DNA of 64,000 nucleotides from Lingula anatina. Taxonomy: Eukaryota; Brachiopoda; Lingulata; Lingulida; Lingulidae. Positions 11,890-24,900 of the stretch are shown piece by piece. The notes below the pieces were generated by a model. It was not told the DNA's origin. It did not search any database and saw nothing but the letters and a program-made list of their open reading frames with translations. How positions within the stretch are numbered: position 1 is the stretch's first letter; each line of letters opens with the position of its first letter. The translations under genes were made by a program, and so were the position numbers. The stretch is from positions 97,716 to 161,715 of the forward strand of contig NW_019775795.1 of NCBI RefSeq assembly GCF_001039355.2, read 5' to 3'.

Positions 11890-13481
11890 AACGCTCTGAA
11901 GCAACGCTTGACATCGACTTTATGCCATTTCTCAAGTTAGGGAGGGATGTAAAGAGACCCAGTTGTTCAGAATCAGTCCCACCCTTTGTTATACTTGCTA
12001 CAGACTAGGTCATTGAATAAATAAATAAACAGATAAATAAATAGTTAAAGCGTTTTCTTCGGATGGTAAGATCCCCCAGTGCGTTCTTGCAGAAAGCAAA
12101 CCTAACTGATGAAGCTGATAATTATAGCGTTGGGAATTTTGCGAAACGAAGGCCGAAACCACTTACAACACGATGCCAAACGTGCACTTTTCATTTCGCC
12201 TTTATTACCGAAGTGGGATTAAACAAATCGCTGTTAAAAGGTAACATATCATTCCCCTTATAGCACATAGTGCGAATCAACACAAAAAGCGACGAGGACA
12301 TTATTCTCATTGCTAAGACAGGCGCTGATGGAGTGTAAATACGACAGTAATTCTAAGTAGTTGTTAGGTCCCGCAGGGGAAACCGATATTGATGAGCAGG
12401 CGTTAAGATAATGACACTACTAGCGCTTCTCGGCTCATCTAATTGGTGATGTTAAGAATACCTAGCATGGGTTGTCTAAGAACTGTTTCTGGTTAGGTCG
12501 TAATTGACAGCGCAATATTTTAGCATGTTGTAACAGCCAGAACGCTCGAAGAATCAGGTCATTTTCTTTTTTCGTATATTCGAGTTATGGCAGCCTGTTA
12601 TGGTTTTTTTTTCACTGGTTTTCTTTTGGGCATGATAACCTCTTGCTGCAGAAGCACGTGCTGGGAAACGTTTAGTGCTATTTTTATGCCCTATATAATT
12701 GGCAGTTGTTCAAGTAATGGGACCTATTTTACAAACCGATTTTTATCTCATCTAGGTCCAAATGATAGTCCGAAATATTGAGTCTGGTTTGACCCGGAAT
12801 AAACCTCTGTGTCCTACAAGGCAATGTCCTGTTCTTTTTGGTGAAAGACATCATTATGTTCAATTATGTTAACTTGAAGTGAGCAGGTCAAATTTTCTCT
12901 TCTTGGATTTAAGACCTGCTCTCTACTCAAGTTTTAGTTTCGTGAAATCGGTCCGTAGTGTACGTTCCAATCCATTCCAAACAACGCGTATCATTTCCAG
13001 TAAATGATGCCATCAACTCTATCATTTGATGTACTTTTATCAAAATTATTCCCCAATAACGCAAAGCGCGTTCGTTTGACGAGATTGAAGCCGACAGTGT
13101 AAAATGAACCTCGCGTCATCCCACCTGCAAATGCGTCAAGGTTCAATTTAGCGAAACGATAACTTCGGTAACCTTCCAGCCGCCTCTAGCCGGCGTAAAT
13201 ACACGCAACATTATGGAAAACATCCCCTGACACGGTTCAGGAGGGGAAGGATAAGGTCGTTGATTATTGGGCTGTTACGGATCACTCTGTCTCGATCGTC
13301 TAGGTGCTTACATGATGCTAATTGGTTAAGTCAGACATGCATACAAAAAGGTGCAGAAAACCCTTATGCCATCACGAGGGTTGATCCATTTTTCAGCCTC
13401 GTTCACAGCCTCGTTCACAAGATTAAGATTAGGAAACTGATAATAATTTGATGATGATGATGAATATGATGATGCTGGCAA

Positions 13482-13512
<31 letters not shown>

Positions 13513-13769
13513 TATAATTATTATTATTAGTATTATTATTATTTACTCTGAAATCCACTTTGCTCAGTTGACTTTTCAATGCAATGTGAATAAAGAATAA
13601 AAAGGCTAGTAAAAGAAGAGGAGTAACTGATTAAATTAAAAAAAAGAGGGAATATTTTCCTACATATTGGCCCACTTGACTGTGTCTCGGGTAAAGAAGC
13701 GCCTCTCGAAATCGGTTTCTAGAAAAACCGACGTAGACCCAAAAATAGATATGACACTGCAGCGCGTCT
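11890..13769. other. Intergenic stretch, no gene seen
   Basis: No exon is supported. A mixed (ATG/AAT/ATT)n tract lies near 13452-13540. Frames at 12063-12263 and 12587-12781 are open but have no recognisable features. Confidence 0.5.
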
Positions 13770-13962
13770 AAGGTTGCATTCACAACAGTGAACTAACAGA
13801 TCCTCGGATCAAATATGGCTGACCCACTTGAATGCGTGTTGCATAATCCCCCAGGGAATCTGTTCAGTGTCTATTATAATGAAGGGTTTACGCGGCAAGC
13901 TTTTAACTATGTCGACTTATTTGACTCGGGGATCTGTGAGTCCTCTGTAGTGAATGTAGCCT
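13770..13962. mobile_element. 'GCATTCAGAACAGCGGACTAA' palindromic MITE family, copy 1
   Basis: The left arm carries TGCATTCACAACAG, GAACTAACAGATCC, ATCAAATATGGC and ACCCACTTGAATGC. The right arm mirrors it with GTCGACTTATTTGACTCGG, GGATCTGTGAGTCC and GTGAATGTAGCC. The same layout recurs at 17533, 20132, 37283 and 50667. It is a non-autonomous palindromic element. Confidence 0.75.
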
Positions 13963-13967
13963 AAGAA

Positions 13968-14213
13968 TGGGTTCCCATACTTAGATCGATCCATATGGAT
14001 CTACCTAACTGCCTGGGGTTTCACGCTAAATTGCTATGACCTGAAGAGGCTTAAATGTCTGTCACTCCTGCCGAATCAGCTAGGGGTAAAGATATTATTA
14101 TCCCCTAATAACTTTACTAGGCGTGACAGACATTTATACCGGTCAGTTTCATAGCAATTTATTGAGACTCTCCAGGGAGATAGATCGATCCAAATATCTG
14201 TGGGTATGGTCCC
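13968..14213. mobile_element. 'TAGATCGATCT' palindromic MITE, complete copy
   Basis: Long imperfect palindrome. TTAGATCGATCCATAT..CTGGGGTTTCACGCTAA, GACCTGAAGAGGCTTAAATG, TGTCACTCCTGCC on the left mirror ACTAGGCGTGACAGACATTT, ATAGCAATTTATTGAGAC, CCAGGGAGATAGATCGATCC on the right. It lies 5 bp after the preceding MITE, so two families are almost back to back. Confidence 0.75.
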
Positions 14214-15338
14214 TAAGCTGTAATTCTAGTACCCAGAATAACCATTCATCACTCACGGCGGCGGCACCACGAGCCATCTCCATTTATAAAATAAGACGTC
14301 AGTCGCACAAAACGACAATTACAGCAGATCAAAAATAATCAAAACCGTTTAGGAAATCATATTAAAGCTAATCTTTTTTCCCGATTAAGGTTTCCAAATA
14401 TCGATCAGCTTTTCTACGGCAGCCAGATCCATGTTAAGCTCGCACTGCGAAGGTGAAAGGGTGTTTTGGTGGCTTATTTATTCCAAAAGCCGTCTAAAAT
14501 TGGCGTTAGCCAGCGATAAACTGATAGGTCAAGCGCGTCCTGAGATTTCATTTGAGTTTATCCCGGAAGATGGCATCTTATCACGATAGTTATTAAGCAT
14601 GCAATATGTCCCTTCATCACTTTGAACAACCAAAATCATAAATAGGCGCTTTTTTACTGTAGATCAAACGCCTTTATCACACTTCCCCTCAAATTGAAAA
14701 AAAAATATTATTCCTAACCTTAATCGGGGTAAATTCGCTCTAAAATATGCAGCCAAGGTGAACGGTGCTTCAAGGGTTCAGCTCGACCTCAGGGGAAATC
14801 TATTCTTATCTTGTCAAATCAGGACAAGATTACAGAGATCAGATTCAAAATTAGAATCCTGAAATCTGAATTAGTTTGGGACACGCAGTGAGAACTTCTA
14901 GTAGTCGTGACGTCATGGTGGTATTATTCAGCTTAGGATTAACGTTGAAATAGTCAGATTTTCTCAAGGGATTGCGTCATTCAAACTTAATGTATTAAAA
15001 CTGTACTCGGCAAACTAGACGGGGACCTATGGGCATAGCATTGACATCATGACACACGACTTTAAGTTCTAACCTTAAACCTTGATGAATGTATTCTTTA
15101 ATTTTAAGGGAGGGGGAGCTTATTATCAGCGCTGTTGACATTACGTGGGTTATGGTTATTATCCTGGATGAGTTTCAGATTTTTTATTATAAAAAATTTG
15201 GTTTTTGTCGTAGATTATTTGATCTGTTGTATACTGTATAGAATTCAGCCAGGTCGAGAGCAGTAGAGAAAATTTGTATTACGTACGCTTAATTTTGCAT
15301 CGTTTCTGATCTCTCTCTCGTTCGAACGAAGAATATAG

Positions 15339-15417
<79 letters not shown>

Positions 15418-17532
15418 ATAAACCAGACCCGATCCTCCTACAGATGTTTGACATTACAGGAACACATTCTGACACTTTTATGGGCAACACGTTATTTGAT
15501 TTGAGGGTTAAGTACCCGGCAGCTGTTAGCGCTAGTAATAGATACACTCGCTGTAGATGTTTACATGTTTGGCGTGTTTGTTGTGTCTTGAAGAAGTGAG
15601 CACCTGTCTTAGCCTCTTCTGGAAAATGTACTTTTTTTCTTTGTCCCTTGTTCATGTTCTTTTACATATATGTTTTTTTATAATGACATGTGTAATGTTA
15701 CCTTATGTGGCTGGTGTGGATCCGAAGATGAATATCAAAATAGACATATTTGTCATATTTATTTATTTATCTCGGGCCGGTTGAGGATTGCATCATTTGT
15801 AAGTGCTGTAATGAAAGTTTTGCATGCTATCGCAGCGAAAGCGGTCTTTATTAGTGTCAGCTTACAGAAAACTGAATATTTTAGCCAGCAGGTTGATGAA
15901 TGATTGAAATGATGAAAAATTATTGAAAAAACCGAGGAGAGAAAATTGACGTTTTTGCTGTGGGTTCCAGTTTCCCCGCTCTCTCTCCCCCCTATGCAAA
16001 TTGTCCCAAATAATGTCGACGTCGTAGTTTTGGTACTTACAAAGAGCGCAAGGTGAAATTTCTTGTGTTTGAGTTTTACAGTACTTTAGACGCGCTTGAG
16101 GTTAACCAGTGACGAAACCATGGCTATTTTTACCGTATATTTGCCAGGCAGCAGTGCCTTCCCTCCCTCCTCGCCTGATTCGCCAGTTTAAATGTAAATT
16201 TTGTCTACTTACACCTATTTAATGCTGTTCTATATATACCTTAACAAGTTTATAGTTGATGGTTAAAGCCCTTAATAGATTAAGTATACATCTAGGTAAC
16301 GTCTATCTTCCGTTGGTTAACTCGTTTCTTCGTAAATTGCACCCTACCCCCCCCCCCCCATTATATGTCTAAGAGTTGCGTTATGCGGGCTTTGTTTATG
16401 TGAAAATACATGTCGTTGTTTATGGAATCGTGCTATTAATCAAGCTTGATTTTTATCATACACCGATTGCATTCTAAGTCTTAACATTTCACCAATCAAA
16501 AACCCATTCGCCCCGGTTAATAGCAATACAAAGTGCATGCTTACTTACAGAGTATAATCAAATTTTATCCCAGAAGACTTCTGTTTTGTCTGGATGACAC
16601 CGTGCCAATAAGCTGGCTTTTGGCAGTGGACTTCTCTGGGATATATATATATATAGAGGTTTATTCAACCTGGCGGCCTAAGTGGTCTGCCAGACAGTTG
16701 AATCCCCCCTCTCACCCTCCAGGGAAACGGATCAGGGTATAGATTTTGCTATTTTAAGCTTAAGGGTCGGGAATGGTTGTATCACCTGGAAGGCCGTTTT
16801 CACTGTAGAAATGGGTCAACTGAAGCGAGAATGTTAATGCTGTAATAATGCTACACAGTGGATATTTATTCTTTTCGCACTGGGTTTCAAAATTTAAGAT
16901 GCCCAGCGACCGATCAAACGTTCGGTAGTCAGGTCAGATTTCCGCTGTTGATGGCAGAATACATGTACGTTAATTGAAACTAGAGAATTTCAGAGATTTG
17001 ACAATGCAAATATATATATCGAAATGATAAAATAAAACAAAATATATTGAAATGTATTTAAAAAGTATGGAATGAAATTATATAAAATTATTATATAAGA
17101 AATATTAGGGGACCCTGATTCACTTGAAAGTAATTGAAATTGTCATCACCTTTCCCTCGTAAATGACTGCCCATCTGAAAATAAAAGAAAAGAAAGAGAA
17201 ATCAATATTTGCAAAGGATCTTTGCAGATATCTTGTCCATGTAACAAACACCCAATGCCGATGACAATACCACAGTGCTAATGCGACAAAAAGGCTGACA
17301 AGATATCGGATCGTTGAGGTCTGTAAATTGACGCTATCTGACGGGAAAACGTTGAAACGTCAATACATATAGAATATTCTCTAACGCAACGCCTGCCCTT
17401 TTCACCAAAACATCATCTTAGAAACAAAATGTCAATATGCGCATTCGATGTCTTCATTTTCGCCTGATGTTCTATTCATGACTTCTTATTTCGTAAGAAT
17501 GATCTGTGTGTTGTCCCGAGAGGATTCATCTT
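14214..17532. other. Intergenic stretch, no gene seen
   Basis: No supportable exon. The landmarks are the CT array at 15340-15415, a C-run at 16350-16359 and a short AT array near 16639-16653. The longest open frame (15655-15245, minus) runs through the CT array and is an artefact of the repeat. Confidence 0.5.
15340..15415. repeat. (CT)n microsatellite
   Basis: A pure CT dinucleotide array of about 38 units. Confidence 0.97.
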
Positions 17533-17697
17533 AGGCCGCATTCAGAACAAATTGATCCGCGGACAAACAGTTCCCCTGATCAAATATGGCCGATTCACTT
17601 GAAAGCTTGGCGCATAATCCCCTAAAAGACACTGAACAGATTCCTGGCGGGGATAACGTGGTGATATATCAAGTGGTGGGCCGTATTTTATCTGCGT
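17533..17697. mobile_element. Diverged copy of the 'GCATTCAGAACA' MITE family
   Basis: GCATTCAGAACAAATTGATCCG, then CTGATCAAATATGGCCGATT and CACTTGAAAGC, with CGCATAATCCCC and GAACAGATTC, match the left and central parts of copies at 13770 and 20132. The right arm is not preserved. Confidence 0.6.
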
Positions 17698-19952
17698 TTC
17701 AACTTTGGTTGTGAATAGAGTCTTACTGTGGGAGATATGAGTTGAGAGACGGAACTAAGTGACAATCGTCTATGCGTGATTAGCAGATATTGAATGCCAG
17801 CTATGTTTCTTTTTGGCAGCGTTGTGTTTTTCTTGAATTCGCTATGAATAATTACACCGGGACCGAAAGAAAACAATGTTACAGACGTGTCTCGAGTTTG
17901 AATACCATTTCACCTCGTTCCTGCAAACCCTGCCTCGATCTGCCAATGTGTAATACAGTGTATCATCAAAAAAGATCTATCAAATAATCGTAATTCATCT
18001 CTGCACCCTCATCTCTCTTTCTCTCTTTGCCGACTGATCCAGTATCCATGTGTAAAGGCCGTAGGTTTGAAATCTGAGTTGTGGAAGGGAATGCAGTGGC
18101 AGTATATACTCATGGATGTATGCGCGATGGTAGACAAGAAGTTCCAAGACGAGTCCTTAAAAAGTCTGAGCTTGTGACAATCGTGAAGCTATAACACTTC
18201 TGGAAGCTGTGCTTCCATCGTAGATTTCCTTTTCGTAGAAAATTGTGGTCTAGCTTTACAACCTGATGGCAAAATGCTTCTTTGCATTGGACGTAAGTTC
18301 ATTTAAAATGCTCTGAAAAAAAAAACACCAGATTGAACTACCGGTAATTTTGGTGGGAGTTAATCCACACCCTCTGTTCGACTAAAATTTCCCGAAAACT
18401 GAAACCACCACTTTTGAACATTTCTGGACTTAATTAGAGGCTATGTGAAGTCGTATCTCAGTTATTTTCATAAATAAAGACGTTTGCCATTTCTATTGGG
18501 AATTTTGAGTAAAGATCCTAGGCCTATTATCATTGAGGGTTTTAATGGCCTGAAACAGGCTCAGTGTTGACTGCAAAAAAGGAGACACTTACATGCAATA
18601 AGCACACACTATGAACAACCCAATTTAGTCATGCGACAGTCATATCTGTGACAAATCGAGAGTGCTATCACTTCATTTGCTTATCGTCTTTCCCCTGAGG
18701 ACTTACAAGGCAATGCTCGGCTTATTGTCACGCAATTTTCCAACTGCTGAAATCTGAACACACACAAAAAAAAAAAAAACACAAAATGAACGTTAAGTCA
18801 TAGACAAAAAAGGCTTCAAAAATTATATATAATGTCAACACTTTTTCTCATAATCGCTAAAAAATGTACAATGCAAAAGTGTTTTCTGAACTGCGATGCT
18901 TATATAGACGTTGGTGACCTCTGCATGTTGGTTTTGAATTAATATATAGTAATAAAGATAGATAGATACTGTCGATCTTTATACGAGAAGAGTAAAAAAG
19001 ACATTTAGAAATCGAATGCGGGTTTGAAAGTGTACTTTTTCTCTGCGGCATTGGATTGATGACAACAGGAGGATTTTCTACATATCCAAAAACGTTTTTT
19101 AAAATTGTTGCTCTTGCTATATGAAGGTCTCGCTTGCTTTGAGTGACATTGAGTAGCTCGATTGCAAAGGCTTCATGGTTTCGACTATGTTAGGAGAGAG
19201 AGCACAATGTTTAATCCACATTAGAGTAAGCACGAATGCTGTGCGATACGATGACACGCACAAAAGGATATTATGACAAATGACAGATAATGGCCGGAGG
19301 GCGAATAATTTGTTCCTATGAATATAACCCATCCATTATATGGGCTTATCGTTCAGGATAGATAATAGATGAAGACGTCTCACTAATGCTACCATGGATT
19401 TATGCTAAATATAAAATGGTAAATCAAAATTCATAGTCCGTTTAAAAAAATATTACGTTTTCGTTTAATTCATATAACACAGATAAACAAATAACATTCG
19501 CCCTATATCCCTATACCCAATAACCCTGTAGTTCGGCTTACCCAAACATTAAATAATCAAAATGCAATCCTGGGTCTTCATTCCTGTCACACGGAGCTTT
19601 CCAACAAGTGTTGTCATTGATGAATGAACCATTAAGAGTTGTCTACCAACATAATGTCCTAATATTTGTAAGGATTGATAATTGCGAGTCACCAGGCCTG
19701 CGCGCAAGCTGTCCGCTGTGTGATAAGGGACCCTTGAACCGAACCCTCAAAGGAACCGGCTACAGCTTTGCTCTAAGCCATGCGTGTACATATATTTGTA
19801 TTTAATATTTTATTGGAAATTAAAACGATTTGCTTATTTTTGTAATTGGGTGCAGACATGGCGATGAAAACAGGAGTCACACTTGTGAGCATGGGTTGGA
19901 AAACGGATATGTTTTTAGCTAAACTAATATGTAAATAATACAAAATCATTAA

Positions 19953-19993
<41 letters not shown>

Positions 19994-20131
19994 CGTAACG
20001 GTCTGGTCATATGGGTGAAAATGTGCACCAACTATGAGTAATACAACAATGTATATAAACGTACAGCAAATCAGTATGCTAAAAGCCATCATCATAACAA
20101 ATAATAAAACAAAAACACGGACTACCTGTTA
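17698..20131. other. Intergenic stretch, no gene seen
   Basis: No exon is supported on either strand. The sequence contains short A-runs (18309, 18766) and an ATT array at 19950-19992. Confidence 0.5.
19950..19992. repeat. (ATT)n microsatellite
   Basis: An uninterrupted trinucleotide array. Similar ATT arrays occur at 24687-24724, 39961-40007 and 54286-54342. Confidence 0.95.
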
Positions 20132-20322
20132 GAGCGCATTCAGAACAGCGGACTAACAGATCCGTGGATCAAATATGGCCGACCCACTTGAATGTTTGTT
20201 GTGTAATCCCCACGGGGAATCTATTCAGTGTAAAATCCGTAATTAAGCGGCAAGCTTTTTAGTGGGTCGCCATATTTGATCCGCGGATCTGTTAGACCGC
20301 TGTTCCGAATGCGCTCTAACGT
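20132..20322. mobile_element. 'GCATTCAGAACAGCGGACTAA' palindromic MITE, best-preserved copy
   Basis: GAGCGCATTCAGAACAGCGG, ACTAACAGATCCGTGGATC, AAATATGGCC and GACCCACTTGAATG on the left are mirrored by GTGGGTCGCCATATTTGATC, CGCGGATCTGTTAG and CGCTGTTCCGAATGCGCTC on the right. Arms of about 60 bp flank a centre containing CCCACGGGGAATC. It is non-coding. Confidence 0.8.
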
Positions 20323-20947
20323 GTGAACAATCAAGTGACTTAAGGCGACGTCAGCTTATTATAATGGCTGCAGGAGAGCACGGTAGTTTGTACATGATGT
20401 ATCGTTAATGACGTAATATCCGGCAGGCAATATCCGGACTTTCATTAGTGTTACCGTGACTGGGGTGCATTGGCAGCTTATCACTTAAGAGCTGAATGGA
20501 GATAGATCACCAAAACTGATGTGTTTTCTGCACGGGGTAATGGGAACTTAGATCAGGAGGATGTTTCAGAAATAACCTTTTTTTGTCCGATATTTGGTCT
20601 AAAGTTCTAGACTTGTGTAAATTCTGCTTTGCCTCGAGATGGATACCCGGCAGTTAGTGCAAATAATAAAACAAAAAAAAGGAATAAAATGGTGTGTTGC
20701 GCCTGTTCTATAACAAATACATCTGTAATTCTATGGACCCACAGTTATTTTATTTAAATGTACTACATTGGGTTTATCTTGACATTGGCCACATTTTTTT
20801 TGGTCTTCAAGTAAGGTTCAATTTCGCCAAATGAATCATTTACAGTATAAAACTGGTCGAGCTATTGGTGTATCTTATTTGACACAACAAAGCTGGATTA
20901 CGAGAAGCTAGCAGTACATCTTCTTAGTGCTCTTAATCCCATTTATG

Positions 20948-21022
<75 letters not shown>

Positions 21023-22000
21023 TGCCAAGCCAATTAAGTGAACCACGCAAAAGTAAAAGTGCAAGTTGAAGCACTGGGCACTCCATTATTGCAATCATAA
21101 GCATTATATAATTATTTTACTAAAGGAAGGCCTCAGATTGACCCAACGCAGGCATTGTAACCACTCACTCTACATTAAAACTAGCCAATCTGCGGTTTAA
21201 TGATATCATACAGCAATAATGAAATAAATAGCGGTCGATCATTGGGCAGAATCAAGGTATTGAAGGGCAACAGCGTATATCTGATAGATTTATTCTTATA
21301 TAACCCGTTAGAGCAGCATGAGCTATAGTGACAATATGCCGGTATGTGTAATATAAAAGCAGTAGATTTTACATCAAGTGTGCATCAAAATATACAATAA
21401 GGATAACCGGTATGGTTTGTGACATATGTACAAAGAGATATCTTATAAAACAATGAATAACATGAACACGACAGTAACAGTACAGGGCATTCCTGTCATG
21501 GCACAGTTTGAAAACTCAGCTTGCTCAATTAATTCATCCAACTAGCAAAAGGTGTATCTCGCCCGATAGTTCACCGTATTGTTTCTGCTCCTGTTTTTTG
21601 GTAAAAACAAAATACCGCAGGCATGCACTTGAACAGCAGCGGATCGGTTTGATCAACACCGGATAGGGTATATTATGGATAATGCTAGGATTCAACACAT
21701 GGAAACAAATGTTTACTGATAACTGATAGAAATAACTGGTGATCATGATCCCGATAATGGACTGTACTACCTTATAGAACCACGGCAAACTGGCAAATAT
21801 ACAAAATGACACCATATACATTCAAAAGACCAAAAATAGAAACAAAACGGTGAGAATCTGTAGTGTTCCAGGACAATTCATTTGCAGTTCAGTTGGATAT
21901 ATGTGACAGGCAAGGCTTATGTTTCACATCATACTTTTTTATTCAAATTATGGCTAGTAGACCAAGACTATATACATGAATATATAGGGTACTACAAATT
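20323..22000. other. Intergenic stretch, no gene seen
   Basis: Contains the AT array at 20956-21019. A 95-codon minus-strand frame (21821-21534) is hydrophobic but matches nothing I can name. Confidence 0.45.
20956..21019. repeat. (AT)n microsatellite
   Basis: A pure AT array of about 32 units. Confidence 0.95.
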
Positions 22001-22104
22001 ACAAGGTCAGGTTCGCAATCATTTGTACAAGGTCAGGTTCGCAATCATTTGTACAAGGTCAGGGTCGCAATAATTTGTACAAGGTCAGGGTCGCATTAAT
22101 GTGT
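22001..22104. repeat. 26-bp tandem repeat, four units
   Basis: Four successive units of ACAAGGTCAGGTTCGCAATC plus ATTTGT, at 22001, 22027, 22053 and 22079. The third and fourth units share a T-to-G change (GGGTCGC), so they duplicated after that substitution. Confidence 0.92.
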
Positions 22105-22869
22105 GCAGGTAATCCCCGTGCTAGATTTTGACCCACTAACGTGACGTTCGTCACGCTAACCCTAACCTGCTTGAATCCAACTGAGGTCGGACTCCTACTC
22201 TACGGGCCATCAGTTTTTTGCTTCGGGTCCTTAGTTTCTTTCTCAGATCTATGCTTCGTTTCATGCAATGCACGATCGTTCGTGCCCAGTTCTTTCGTGA
22301 AGACGCACAAGATTGCCCCCTCTTCACCGCCCGTCTTCTTTAACCAAACAAAATGCTCAATCGATCCTTCTCCGCGTTCGCGTGCCACCGCGGCAATTAC
22401 TCTACGAGATAACGACAGGTCTTATTTGCGTGGTTGCCCAAACCATGTAATTACTTTGAAGATAAAGAGTTATTAGCGCGACACGCAATGTACAATGTAC
22501 TTTTATCTTCACAAAACAGCGCCCAGGTACACATGTATTACAACAATAGAGTTTCACTAACGTCGCGAGCCAGCTGTTGAAATTAAAAAATACACACACT
22601 GGACAATAGAAGTATCACCCCTACTGAACCAATACTTTGGGGGAGATAAATGACTGTGGAATGATATGCTCCTGGTATCATTTTTTTAACATCAAATTTC
22701 ACAAAAAGACCAACCAGACAATTCCATGGTACAGCGGTTTTATACTCACTAGTCACATTATAAGTAGACCAGGCATTATCACTACTCAAGATCTACCTAT
22801 TGATTGTTCTGATTCAGGGGGTGACAATTCGATTGCCCATTGTGTGTAGATATATTTGAGCTGTCCTGG
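22105..22869. other. Stretch with a partial element copy, no gene recognised
   Basis: The start (CGTGCTAGATTTTGACCCAC, CTAACCCTAACC, GTCGGACTCCT) resembles the interior of the elements at 22870-23047 and 35203-35364, so a fragment of that family is likely here. A 111-codon plus-strand frame (22141-22476) has no recognisable domain. Confidence 0.45.
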
Positions 22870-23047
22870 TGTAACGAAATTGAGGGACTGTGTAACAGTA
22901 AGTCCGCCCTCCATTTGTTTATAAGGGTAAGGGTTAGCCTGACCTAAGCAGGTCAAAATCTAGAGCTAGGTTTACCTGTACAAATGAATAGGAAGCGGAC
23001 CGTCTATCATTTGGGGGGGGGGGGGGGGGGGGCTCTGTCACGTTACA
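22870..23047. mobile_element. Short element with TGTAAC ends (Ginger-end family), copy in + orientation
   Basis: It begins TGTAACGAAATTGAGGGACT and ends GCTCTGTCACGTTACA, so both termini are TGTAACG when read inward. It is flanked by CTGG and CCGG. The interior contains ACAGTAAGTCCGCCCTCC, AGGGTTAGCC and GGAAGCGGACC. The inverse copy is at 35203-35364. A G-run of about 21 lies before the right end. Confidence 0.65.
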
Positions 23048-24687
23048 CCGGCCTTCAGATGTAAATAGTGACAAAAATAAATAAAATTTTTGTCGTTACA
23101 AAACATGTTGTTTCAAGTTGACTGGCTTTTCACTTCGCGCGCTATATTTTAGTGACGCAACTGCACCGGCAAACATTGAGACTCTCCCACATGTAAATTG
23201 AGCTACAAGAAAGTGTACACCCTTTCAAGTTCTTCATTAGTCCACTTAAAGCATCGTTCCTTTGAGGCAGAATTAAGGCTGACCGTTTAGGCAACTCCGG
23301 ACAACATTATCCATTAGATAAAATTGCTATCCTCTGGGCAATTATCCTATGGGTAAAGTGATGTTTACTAAACACTATGTAGATACTTGCTTTCCAGTGG
23401 TTAAAAAAGGCTGCTGTCTTCAGGATAACTTTCCAGAGGATAGAAATTTTATCCAAAGGATAGTGTTTTCCTTTTGATAGCGATATCCAGTGTTAATGAA
23501 AATGAGCCTAGGGGGCTAGCAGGTTGCCAATCGTTCAAAATATACCAGAGTAGCTGTATATATCGCTCAGACCTACCGTTCAATGGGAAATGGTCTTTCT
23601 TTGAGCAAGACTTTTGTATCGCTTGGGCAAACCTTGTCAATATGGCCGCTACAGGAAGTAAACTCAGTATTATATCAGCTATTCGGTCGATAACAGCCGT
23701 TAGCACGATTAACGATAGTGATCATAAAATGTCAACGGACGCTTTATTTGCTTGTTATTGATTGGTTTTTGTGTCCTTAAACGGTACCGACTTGCTCATT
23801 TCTTTTTCGCATGCAATGTTTGGAACTAGTTATGAAATTGGCGTTATTTATGTGTGTTTGTGAGAGTGCAAGTGCGTTTTTGAGTGTTTGTTTGTGGGGT
23901 TTGTAAGTGTGTTTGAGTGCCGAGCTTTAAACCTTATGTAAAATGATATCAATTATACAAGAAAGCATCAATTATAAACTTAAATTGCACTGCAAACTAT
24001 TCCGTGTACTGTTTCTGACAAACATAAACACATGCACGCACGCACACACACATAGTGACACGAACGCACATGCGCGCACACACTCACACGCACACACGCA
24101 CATTGACACCCACACCCACGCACAAACATACACACACGCATTGACACGCGCGTACATAGTGACACACACACATAAATACACTCAAATACACACGCACTGA
24201 ACATAAACATGCACCTTGGTTTTAAAACAGCGCACCGGGTGTAACATGCAATAGCATCGTTTCTTTACAAAATTGTGTCGAAATTAACCGTTCACGTCAG
24301 CGACACAATCAGCATTTACAATAAGATCCCAGTGCATGTGTATATAGCATGTGTAAAGCAGGTCAAGGTAAAATAGCCTTGGGTAGGAAGAATCGTTTCA
24401 ACAGAATGAAATGTCGATAAACAAAATACGCATGGGCGGAATATGTTCTAAAATTTGCTCAATATCTTGGATATATTTAGTTAAAATAACAATTATTACT
24501 AATAACAATATAAAACAACTCAAAGTGTATACGGATTATTAACCAACATGATACGATTATTAATATTCTCTTGCGACATATTGCCTTGTTGGTAGTTTTC
24601 TTTGACAACGCACGATTTTTTTATACAAAATAAATTAATTAAAATACTAATTATCTCCTTATCCTTAGTGTATTGCCAGTAGTTTAC

Positions 24688-24724
<37 letters not shown>

Positions 24725-24900
24725 TTTAATCGTCATCATCATAATAATCGCAATTGTTGTAAATAATTGTTATTGTTATTGCTACTCAACTTCGTCCCCT
24801 AGTAATAAGATGGCATTAACAAAAAGAGTCCAGTGACAAACGACGTCCTTAGCACTACATATAGCGGTGTGCAATGTGAACATTGATTTTCCAATTGAAA
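23048..24900. other. Intergenic stretch, no gene seen
   Basis: The main features are a cryptic CA-rich tract (about 24028-24195) and ATT/ATA arrays near 24687-24724. The long CA-rich open frames on both strands are repeat artefacts. Confidence 0.5.

Noticed and set aside
15245-15655. 136-codon minus-strand frame
   Set aside because: It runs through the CT array (Arg-Glu repeat) and has no domain.
20132-20322. CRISPR-like or structured RNA reading of the palindromic repeats
   Set aside because: The copies are dispersed single palindromes with inverted-repeat ends, not arrays with spacers, and the genome is eukaryotic.
21534-21821. Hydrophobic 95-codon frame resembling a membrane protein fragment
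   Set aside because: No seven-transmembrane or transporter signature could be placed. AT-rich DNA often yields hydrophobic frames.
23943-24210. Long open frames on both strands in a CA-rich tract
   Set aside because: Dinucleotide-type composition opens several frames at once. There is no domain and the frames only translate the repeat.
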